Assembly: GCA_003254905.1 (NCBI GenBank)
Contig: QANU01106169.1
Span: 1 to 64,000, forward strand
Direction: 5' to 3'
DNA from: Nissolia schottii
Lineage: Eukaryota; Streptophyta; Magnoliopsida; Fabales; Fabaceae
Length of the DNA: 64,000 nt
This document shows, piece after piece, positions 55,323-64,000 of the stretch (position 1 is its first letter; each line of letters starts with the position of its first letter). The notes under the pieces were generated by a model. The model saw nothing but the letters and a program-made list of their open reading frames with translations, ran no database searches and had not been told where the DNA came from. Made by a program: the position numbers and the translations under genes.

Positions 55323-55532
55323 CTACTCTCCCTTATGCAGGTTATGGAGGATATACAAAGATGCGGATGACAAGAAAATACAGACTGAATAACTTAGTAA
55401 ATCCATTCCTGTGGCTATGGTTACCATTTTGCTCCTCTCGAACATTTTCACCAGAAGAATCATGACAATAACATGCCCCACTTTTGTCTTCAATTCATCT
55501 AGTGAGCTGATTTTCATCCATTTAGGCCGCTC
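55323..55532 (-). CDS. UPF0114 gene, last exon
   Basis: It starts after ttttcag with ERPKWMKISSLDELKTKVG and ends ILHNLHKGE, stop TAG at 55325-55323. This is the most conserved part of the family. It is 3.8 kb from the previous exon because of an LTR element in the intron, so a gene predictor may split the gene here. Confidence 0.93.
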   Translation of the reverse strand, partial: ERPKWMKISSLDELKTKVGHVIVMILLVKMFERSKMVTIATGMDLLSYSVCIFLSSASLYILHNLHKGE

Positions 55533-58500
55533 CTGAAAACGAGTAGAAAAATATTCACCTTTTCATTTTCCTTTTTCCATTCTTGAAATATGTGCCTAGT
55601 AGGGGGTCAATAAACAAAATGGAATTTGGCTAACAGTTTGCATTGATTGATCAATGACTAGAAGCCGCAAGGTTTGATCAACGAACAAAGAAAAAAAAAT
55701 ATAGAAAACTGATTTCTGTTACTGTATATATTTATCGACTTATGGCAGTTTGTTTTTATTTGACTTAAATCATACATAGTAATATAGAACCTTGATTATA
55801 CTATATATCTAGATAGATACTTACGGCTTTATGGCTACATATGAATTCTATGTTTAGTAAATAATTTTACTGCTGTTTTACAAAATAAATCACTGCTGCA
55901 AATGAGAAACAAATATTATCTACAGAGCAAGGAAGTAAATAACATGGAGTTCTGTTACGAACTAGCCCCACAATCCAAATTGGGCCTTGCAATGGACTCC
56001 ATGGAGCATGGGCCAAAGGCCCAACTCGTCTACACGAACCCTCTTCCTTGGTCTAAAGGAGAAGAATCCAGACCCAAGGAGGGATCTCCGGTTCCAAGAG
56101 GAGAATCCGAAACCGCGAAGAGATCCCCAGCACCAATCTCACGACTCTAATAGGATCTATCCTCAGGTATAAAAGGACCGACACACGAACCAGAACCCAA
56201 TTTTCTTACTATACTCACCATCATACAGACAATTACTTGGATGTCAGAGTGCTTACATGTACCCCCGCTGCCATCCAAAGACCCACCAAGGAGGCTTAGA
56301 GTTCAACACCCTCCGAGGAAGCATTTAGCTCAGAACATCGGTGCCGTCTGTAGGGAAAAAACTTTTATTGCGACATCCCACATTTCAGATGACAGACCTC
56401 CTTCACCTTGTCTCATACAAGAAAGACCTATCGTATTGTGACATCAATGGAGAACCGAGGAGCAGTTTCAACTGGAAGCACCGCCCACCCCACCCACCAA
56501 ACCAAGATTCCAATTCTCAAGAAATACCGCATGGCCAAGCTCCACTGACTAGCCAAAACAACCACGCGGAAGAGGAGGGGCCTCTACCACCTGACTTGGC
56601 AACAGTAGTACAGGACCAGGCGGCCAAAATACAATAGCTTGAAATGGCCCTCCTCCAACTCCAACAGGCCGAGGGTCATCGACGAAAGCAGGCAAAGATG
56701 CGCGTTGCCGCAAACAAAGCTCGAGAAGAGGAGGAGCGTAAGCAAAAATAGGTCCTCAAACAGGCGGAGGACAGAAATCGCCACCTCGATGGTCTTAACC
56801 TCGAGGATAGGCAATACAACACAAACACCGCCCAGGAAGAACAAGTTTTAGAGTCCGCAATCAAGCCCACCACAAACGACATATGGAGAACCAAGGACGG
56901 AAACTGTCTGCCGCTAAGAAAGCCCAAAGGGAAGGAAAACCACCCTTTCGCTGATGACATTTTGGATGCGGTTCCCATGTACAATTTTGGTCATCCAACC
57001 GACATGGAGCCATATGATGGGACATCGAACCCCCAACACCACCCAAATGCTTTTGGCCACAGGATGGTTCGTGACGAAGTCGCGAACTCGATCCAGTGCA
57101 AATCCTTTCCAATGACCTTGTGGAAGGGAGCCCTTAGCTAGTTCAACGCACTCCCACCTAAGCGCATTCGGTGCTTTGAGAATCTGGCCGAGCGCTTCCT
57201 TGCCAATTTCACAATGCGGAGAACGAAATCTAAGACAACCGTAAGCCACTTAGGGGTAATCCATAAAAATGACGAAACTCTCTGAGAATACCTGGACCGT
57301 TTTTACGTGGAGTGTGCATAAGTGGAAGACTTATAACCCCAAAGAGTGTTGATGGGGCTAACCAATGGCTAGAAAAGAGGAAGCCCATTCTCCAAAAATA
57401 TCTCTAAACAACCTCTGCGGAGCCTCATCGAAATACAAGAACAAGTAGAGGAATACTTGTACCAGGAGGAAGGAATGAAGGCAGTTAAGGGCGACCTAGA
57501 AAAGGACCGTAACGATGGCTCCAGAAGATGGAACAACCATGGATCACACCGCAGAGAATGCACGAGCACCATCAGGGAGGGCCGATATAACACATACATT
57601 CCCCTCACAGTCTCCCTCAATCACTATATTACGAAATACAACACATCGAAGGCTTCCCTAAGCCCAAACTAGTATATCTAAGGTCGGGGACAGACACTTC
57701 CTTGTTCTACCATTTTCATGACTCATATGGTCATGACTCACGAGTTGTAGTATCACAGGTAAAAAGGGATTACCAAGCAAAAGCTCCGCAGCTTCAACAA
57801 TACTTGAGCTTAGTTAAGCGAGTCCTAACCACACTCGAGGAGTACCAAATCAAACGTTCTGCGCAAGGAGAACGAGCGCGCAAACACCCTGTCAAAGCTA
57901 GCCAATACTCGCTCAGGAGGGAGCAATAAAACCCAAATTCAGGAAACCCTATGGAAATCCTTTATCGCAGTGGATGTATGCCACATGGACATTTGTGAAG
58001 AAAAACCCCAAGATTGCTGAATGACACCCATAGTAAACCTAATCTATGGACAATCTGTAACCGCCAGTGAAGAGCAAATGAAAAAGCTCTGACGAGCCGC
58101 GACGAGATACACAATGATAGGGACATGCTATACAGAAAATCTATCTCACAACCCCTGCTAAAATGCGTAGGAGCCTAGAGAATCACTTACATCTTGGAAG
58201 AAGTGCATGAAGGATCCTACAGACATCACATGGGAGGCAAGGCTCTAACACTCAAAATCCCCCGCGCAGGATTATTTTGGCCTACCTTACAAAAAGACGC
58301 GGCAGAATATGTTAAGAGATGCCCAAAGTGCCAAGAGCACGAACATTTTCACATAGCCCCACCAGAGGAACTGTCCAGTATGTCAGCAGCATGGTCATTA
58401 CAAAAATGGGGCAGAGACATCCTTGGACCTTTTCCGTGGGCAACTGGGCATAGAAAATTCCTAGTAGTTGCACCACGCACCTAGCTGTGCAATCCGAGTT

Positions 58501-61500
58501 AAGGGCCCTATTACAGATTAGCCCCACAATCCAAATTAGGCCTCTCAATGGACTCCACAGAGCATGGGCCAAAGGCCCAACCCGTCTCCACAAATACTCT
58601 TCCTGAGTATAAAGGAGAAGAATTTGAACCCAAGAAGGGATCTTCGGTACTGAGAAGCGAATCCGGAACCATAGAGAGATCCTCGGCACCAATCCCACAA
58701 CCTTGACAAGATCCATCCTCAGGTATAAAGGGACTGACACAGTAGGTATGAACTAGAACCCAGTCTTTTTAATTTACTCACCATCATACAGACACTTACT
58801 TAGGCACCGAAGTGCTTGCAGGTACCCCGCTACCATCCCGGAGATCCACCAAGGAGGCTTGGAGTCCAACACCCTCCAAGAAAGCATTTACCTCGAAACA
58901 AGTTCAAAAGAGTCGTCTCATTCCATTACATACCCACACAAACTTTAAACTGCTTTGATTGTAAATTTTCAATTTCTTTTTTAAATTTCCGCAAAATTTC
59001 CAATCAAGTGGCAAGTTAACCAAAAAACAGTTATTGTTTGCTTCACAAGCACATTTCATAACATAATAAAGCATTATTAATCGTAGCTGAATGCCATGCA
59101 GTCCATATCTCATAAAGAACAACTTCTATGAAGCAACAAGTGCCAAAATCAACATTTTGCAGTTATTTTATCACAAGCAAAACAGTAAAAGGTTGCATTT
59201 GGTAATATTTTCCTGGGATACATATTGCAGTTTAATACTATTAATATATGAAAAAGTATGGTAGTTATTATTGTTTTAGATCAGAGGGGTTAAGATTACC
59301 TTCATAACAAACATTCCAAACAAAGAAGATCCTTTAAGGGCACGGTCTACAGCAGGTGACACATTTGGAGATGCATTGCTTATGAACAATCCGTATAAGC
59401 CCATACCAAATATCAACATAACCGTACCGGCAAGATAAACATCTGCAGCAGCGAGATTCATGCATTTCATTGGCAAAATACTAAAGGTTAAGGTGGCAGC
59501 AGTAGACACAACAATCTTATCAGAAATCAGAATCGGAAATGGATGACGCAAAAATGTAGCAATTACAAATAAATACATAAATAAATATATACTACTTGCA
59601 CAAGGCCTAACACCTTTCAGCATTTGGAAACCCCAAGGTCAGAGAAAATCTAGAATGTCTTGCATAGGAATACTGTTTGTTTCTCATAATGATGTAAAAT
59701 GATCTATCTTAGTTAAAAATGGATGCCTTAAAAATGAAAGGGGTTAATAGAAGTTTGATAAATTAAAAACGAAAACATAAACATCAATTATTGTTAAAAA
59801 CATTTTGCCATTTTCCATTTTTCTTAATCCATTGTCTAGTACAATCCAAGTGCATACACACACACACACAAAAGGGGGGATTGCTAACATCCACAACTTC
59901 ATACGAAGAAGTTAACATCCTCCACATTTTAATGTGGTCCAAAAAAACAATGGCTGCCTATCTTAAATTGCTTTATAGTAAGGGTAGTTAGATATTTTTC
60001 TTCTTCTCAATTAATTGTAAACTAGCATTTTCTCTACCATATTTTTTTCCGTATTTGGTCCCGTAATTTACATGTGTTCCCTAATTAGTCCATCAACTTA
60101 AATAAATGACATGTTAGTCCTAGACTTTGCAAACATTTGATTCGTTTGTCCCTACTCCATCTCTCAAGAGAAAATAGTTAGACTATTCAGCGAATACTTA
60201 GTGTAATACTATGAATATTCAGAGACTAGTTAGGAGAATGAGTCAAAAGTTTACAAAATCTAAAAACTAAACTGTCATTATTTTAGGTTGAGAGACAAAT
60301 TAGGAATTTCAGGGAATGAGTTTTTTTGACTAAATTAAAATATGGATGATGCTAACGTCCACACAGACAACAGAATACAGTAGCCAGAGCACGTCTAACA
60401 AATGATAAATTACCAATTGCTTCGACAAGCCGCAAAACCATCTTTCCACTGTGATGTCCTTTGACACAGCTTGTCCAATAGACTTTGTATGCATCAATGA
60501 TATAAATACAACCCTAATAAAATGATACAGGATAGTAAGATTTATGCTTGACATGAATCAACAATATTAACATGACACGCCGACAATTGTTTCACCAAAT
60601 TTAATTATCAAATACCATATGCAGGGAACTAGAACTCTCCACCAGGGGTGTAAACAAAATAAAATAGAAGAGAACTAATCTCACAGTTCAGACCAATATT
60701 GCATTACATTAAAGGTATTTAGAGACTATACGTTTAGGAAGCACAATAGTGAACCGGCCAATGAACCACCAACAGCAAGGAGTGCCAAGAAACGGAAGTC
60801 GAATATAAGCTGCTCAACAAATGTAAAACAAAAGCTGTTAATTAGAGAAGCGAATGCATACAATTATATATCTATCTTCATAATAATAAAGGGGAAAATA
60901 TCAGTTATGGAATTCTTGAACAACAAATACTATGCTTTAAGAGACCTTGATCATGTGACATTTTAGAGACAATGTCTTGTTTTGCAGTGTGCAAGGCTTT
61001 GCTTTGATCTTATAATTAAGGGAAAATGTTGTTTATACTTCAATGTGAATTATGTGAATAAAAAGTCAACTAAGTGAGGTATAAAATTGTTTTACTAACT
61101 AAAGTTCGTTGAGAAAGGTCAAAGGAATAAATGGAATCTGTTATGTTTATTTACAATTGGTGTTAGGAGTAGCTAGTATACAACTAGCTGCAAACAAATC
61201 AATTTGATAGGTTTAGATTTTTTTTTTCCTCACGTTCGATCCAAATTGAATTTTCTAGATGACCTTAGGTCCCTGTTGTTGGGATTTAAGTTTGAGTATT
61301 TAAAAAAAAAATTAAAATTAGTTAGTGATAGACTAAGTGAATGATATATAAACGGGATGACACATAGACCCATTACCTTAAGATTTTAGGTCAAAATGTA
61401 GCATTCAGCCCGTTTGTATGGTTTCTCACCTAGCCTATCGGTCTTAATCTCCAAGAGATAAGAGCTGAGGATTTATTGCATAAAGCTGAGCGAGCACATT

Positions 61501-62021
61501 TAAAATTCCCTAGGATTGAAGAGGCAGCTGCCCAGTGAGCCTGACGCTTTCCTTTAAAGTAACTATTGTGATTTTTAGTTAATAGCCTTGTAACTGATTG
61601 GAGTAACTGGTTCTATCGTAAATAGGGTAAACAAAAAGGAAAATATACACTTGTAAATCAGCAAGCAAAATTAAAGAAGACCCAATATATATATATAATA
61701 TGTATGTATGTATGTATGTATGTATATACATACCCTTTCAATGGAAGACTCAGTGGACTGGAAAAGCTTAACAACCGGGTTGCCATTGGGGTTTGCGAGT
61801 GCATAGTTGAAGGAAGGATCTGGTGGCCTAGACTCAACAAAAGGGGTGGATGACGACGATGAAGTGGAGGTAGCAGATGGAACACTAGGTGGTGTTTGTG
61901 ATGGCGATGATGCTTTGTATTCAGGTGAAGAAGAGGCTAAGGAAAAAGCACTTGGATAGGAAACCCGACGGGGAAGGTGTGAGTGAGGGTGAACGGGTAA
62001 GGAAAGAGAGTAGAGAGCCAT
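55323..62021 (-). CDS. UPF0114-family chloroplast-type membrane protein
   Basis: Five exons with GT-AG borders join in frame: 62021-61734, 60809-60732, 60513-60414, 59442-59300, 55532-55323 (272 codons plus stop). The first 80 residues are rich in Ser and Pro with few acids (MALYSLSLPVHPHSHLPRR), a likely chloroplast transit peptide. The rest is the UPF0114 (YqhA-like) domain with about four hydrophobic segments: FLALLAVGGSLAGSLLCFL, AGTVMLIFGMGLYGLFI, VGHVIVMILLVKMF and SYSVCIFLSSASLYIL. The conserved loop RPKWMKISSLDELK precedes the third. Members occur in bacteria and plastids; their biochemical role is not known. The family call is firm, the targeting is inference. Confidence 0.93.
55953..56337 (+). 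repeat. 5' LTR of the Tat-like element
   Basis: Begins TGTTACGAACTAGCC and ends CTCAGAACA. Contains ggtataaaagga (about 56166) as TATA box and the leader ccatcatacagacaattact. Confidence 0.9.
58509..58900 (+). repeat. 3' LTR of the Tat-like element
   Basis: Begins TATTACAGATTAGCC and ends CTCGAAACA, followed by AGTTC, the right target-site duplication. It shares gcatgggccaaaggccca and the TATA context with the 5' LTR but has many substitutions. Confidence 0.9.
59300..62021 (-). CDS. UPF0114 gene, exons 1-4
   Basis: Exon 1 (62021-61734) carries the transit-like leader and ends AGG/GTATGT. Exon 2 (60809-60732) is LIFDFRFLALLAVGGSLAG, SLLCFLN. Exon 3 (60513-60414) is GCVYIIDAYKVYWTSCVKG, then KMVLRLVEAI, phase 1. 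Exon 4 (59442-59300) is DVYLAGTVMLIFGMGLYGL, then FISNASPNVSPAVDRAL, SSLFGMFVMK/GTAATC. The invariant DVYLAGTVML of the family is present. Confidence 0.93.
60049..60335. repeat. MITE-like inverted repeat in UPF0114 intron 3
   Basis: The left arm (cgtatttggtcccgtaattt, ccctaattagtccatcaac) is complementary, with gaps, to the right arm (ggttgagagacaaattagg, atttcagggaatgagttt). Arms are about 120 bp. There is no coding content. It resembles the ggtccct-type TIR elements but is not the same family as 37967-39063. Confidence 0.6.
61693..61731. repeat. (TATG/TGTA)n microsatellite
   Basis: About seven tetranucleotide units directly next to the donor site of UPF0114 exon 1 (GTATGT at 61733-61728). 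Repeat length changes would not alter the donor but lie within 5 bases of it. Confidence 0.85.
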
Positions 62022-62757
62022 TGAATGGAATCGAAGGAAGAATGGTACTCTCTCACCAACTAGAGTACAAAACTGTAGACTTAGCTTTAATTTGTTTGAT
62101 AAGCAAGCACGATGTTATCCACACATGCGGCCGTTCGTCTCCTGTGGGTATAAATAAAAATATCAAGAATACATGTATAACAAGTTTGACAAAATTCTTT
62201 TATATACCACACTGTAAAAAAAAAAAAAAAAAAANCAAAGTGTAAAAAAAAAAAAAACCATGCACTGCATAGAATGTACATCATTGATCATTTTTTTCTA
62301 TCACCTTTTTTTTTCAAGAAGGATTGATAGTAGTGTGATGCTACACGTACACCCATGTTGCATACATCATACATACACCGATATTTATGTACTGTGGGTC
62401 CTATTAAATAACCGTCTTGTCCACTGTCTCTCAGGGAATGGGATTCCCTTGAAAAATACGGCGTCTTCTTCGCCCACATTGTTCTTCGCACTCCTTCGTT
62501 TTTACCATCATCTCTACACAAATCTTCGTTGCCTAAGAGTTCGGTGTGCTCTCTGCGCAAACTTCCACCAAGAAAAGCAACAGAATACGAAAAAAATACC
62601 TCAAACACTGGTGAGTGCATTTCTTTTTATCTTCTCAATCGTATTTTCTTTTGCTTTCACTGCATATATACCTTTTGCCTTTCTTTTCCCTGAACACGAG
62701 TGCTTGTGTAATGTTCTTCTGTCAACGTTATTTTATTTTTAAAAAATTATTTTCACA
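62022..62757. other. Upstream of the UPF0114 gene; unassigned
   Basis: Contains the promoter side of the UPF0114 gene (minus strand), a poly(A)/N/poly(A) stretch at 62216-62258 and a CT-rich block at 62440-62620. The text aaacactg/gtgagtgc at 62606-62621 looks like a plus-strand splice donor, and ttattgtag at about 62958-62966 like an acceptor. They suggest a leader intron of an unknown transcript to the right. Confidence 0.35.
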
Positions 62758-63985
62758 TAATGTTTGCATATTTTTCATATAATGTTTGCACACTCTGTCT
62801 GTCTGTTTCTTACATTTCCTTTGGACACTGTTATGATAATGCGGTAATGTTTGCACATTTTGCTCATAATGTTTGCATATTTTCCGCATAATGTTTGAAC
62901 ATTTTCCACATACGTTTTTGCTCCTGTTTGACTTAACTCGATGATGTTGATTGTTTCTTATTGTAGAAATGGCCTCTTCAAACGAAAGTAAAGCACTGGG
63001 CAGGGGTGCTGAACAGCATTGAGAACAGAAACAATATTGAGATGCGCTGTTCAATTATGTCAACGCTGTGTCAATATGTTGTTTCTGAATTTGTGCAGTG
63101 CAAGATTAAGACACACTGTTCAACTAAGATGTTGGCAAAAGTTATGCACATTCACAACCTTATTACTTCAAATAGGCACATGGTGTGGCCGCAGGTGCTT
63201 GAAAGAGATCATGGTCAATTATGTAGATCTCTGTGTTGGTATGCGTACGCGGCGGTTTGCCAAGAACAGTCTCATTAAGTATCGTATCATATGGCAGCAA
63301 GTGAGTGTTAGTTCCACCTACGGGAGGTGATCAAGGAAGCTCCGGGAGATGCCAAATGAAACTGCAAGGGCTGCAATATCTAACAGCTCCGGTTCGCCAG
63401 TGAAGGTCTCATTCAGTATCGTATCAACTGCCAGCAAGTGAAAGTTAGCTCCCCTGCATGCAGTGATAAGGGATTTCATGCACCTCTCAACTTAGAAGCT
63501 CCGGTGGGATGCCAAATGAGCCTACAAGGGCTGCAATATCTGACAGCTCTTCCGCCTCTAATGCCGACATCCTTGTGGATGGGGAACAATACAAAAAACA
63601 TAGGAGATGATAGTACAGTGTCTGTGTCTTCTGTAATACAATGTCATGTGATTTGTTCAAAATGTTTGCAATTATGTGCACTTAATGTTTGCACATATGT
63701 GTACTTAATGTTTACACATATGTACTCTTCAAGTTTGTGTTGTATGTCAGATTCCATTCTTTTCTCATTTGTGACATACAATAATCATCAAAAATACATT
63801 GTGTCATCTGGTATTTAATCGTTCGAGTAAATAAAGATTCAATCGTATCATACAAAAAATGTATACAATTTTGTATTGATTGTTACTTCGTAAAAAACGG
63901 ACACTTGTATGTGTGGCCTATACATAATGTTTGCACACGCGTCTACTTAATGTTTGCATTCAAGCATATCTAAAGTTTATACATT
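62758..63985 (+). repeat. Unidentified unit bordered by clusters of TAATGTTTGCA
   Basis: At least five copies of aatgtttgca/gaaca with short spacers occur at 62758-62905, and another five or six at 63656-63960 (ttaatgtttgcacatatg and variants), all in the same orientation. Between them, an ATG at 62969 opens only [17 protein letters not shown] before a stop. Longer frames at 63006-63330 match nothing I know. It may be the end of a DNA transposon or a transcribed pseudogene; the right edge of the window cuts it. Confidence 0.45.
63269..63550 (+). repeat. Diverged direct duplication of about 140 bp
   Basis: 63269-63390 and 63406-63550 share gtctcatt(a/c)agtatcgtatca, then cagcaagtga, then gctccgg-(a/t)g-gatgccaaatga and aagggctgcaatatct-acagctc. 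They differ by substitutions and a 20-bp length change in the middle. The open frames differ between the copies. Confidence 0.75.
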
Positions 63986-64000
63986 CTATTTTCTGTCGTA

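Larger units (their letters stand above)
55953..58900 (+). mobile_element. Deleted Tat-like Ty3/gypsy element in the last intron of the UPF0114 gene
   Basis: LTRs lie at 55953-56337 and 58509-58900, both holding gtataaa-type TATA boxes (56166-56175; 58717-58726). The target-site duplication is a perfect AGTTC (55948-55952 and 58901-58905). After the 5' LTR, tcggtgccgtctgtaggga fits the primer site of Tat/Athila elements. Inside, a gag region reads HPTDMEPYDGTSNP, CKSFPMTLWKGALS and HLGVIHKNDETL (about 56990-57285). Integrase pieces read GLFWPTLQKDAAEYVKRC, CPKCQEHEHF, WGRDILGPFP (about 58265-58440). Protease, RT and RNase H are almost wholly deleted, and stops are frequent. The LTRs have diverged clearly, so it is older than the chromovirus at 14941. 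Confidence 0.93.

Noticed and set aside
62288-62742. Frames on both strands at 62260-62742
   Set aside because: They overlap each other, show no known domain and more likely cover a leader and intron start.

Overview
The window is nuclear DNA of a flowering plant, most likely a eudicot. It carries GT-AG split genes, plastid-targeted proteins, plant Ty3/gypsy and Ty1/copia elements, RTE- and L1-type LINEs, an Au-like SINE, MITE-like inverted repeats and many microsatellites. There is one assembly gap (619 N, 32619-33237) and two single Ns. I could not decide the species. No CRISPR array, operon, tRNA or rRNA gene was seen.

Three host genes can be rebuilt exon by exon. (1) SMC5, minus strand, 27065 down to 871 and continuing off the left edge: 19 exons (752 codons) cover the ATPase head N-terminal half with Walker A, the first coiled coil, the hinge and part of the second coiled coil. 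Its protein acts in the SMC5/6 complex of chromatin maintenance and DNA repair. Its introns are swollen by transposons: an L1 3' piece (intron 12), a copia LTR end (intron 9), an Au-like SINE (intron 7), an RTE LINE split by a nearly complete chromovirus (intron 4) and an L1 5' piece (intron 3). (2) A plastid sigma-70 factor, best matched to SIG4, plus strand 41979-45087, five exons, 413 codons. (3) A chloroplast-type UPF0114 membrane protein, minus strand 62021-55323, five exons, 272 codons, with a 2.9 kb Tat-like LTR element in its last intron. SMC5 and SIG4 are head to head across a 15 kb repeat nest. SIG4 and UPF0114 converge on another nest.

Both nests are dominated by one family of long LTRs (about 3.5 kb) beginning TGTAACATCCCG and ending GGGTGTTACA. 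Copies lie at 27340-29296 (forward, 5' truncated), 30524-39561 (reverse, splitting a copia element and itself holding a complete forward copy at 34022-37507), 48328-51557 (forward) and 51558-53521 (reverse, abutting the previous one). Two copies share a diverged acidic reading frame. DNA-transposon-like inverted-repeat elements lie at 37967-39063 and 53569-54727.

I found no new gene system. The observations most worth a second look are the shared reading frame inside the long LTRs, the unevenly diverged duplication around the assembly gap, the hairpin array with paired stem changes, the 138-bp tandem repeat upstream of SIG4, the nested insertions with readable target-site duplications, and an unidentified repeat-rich unit at the right edge.
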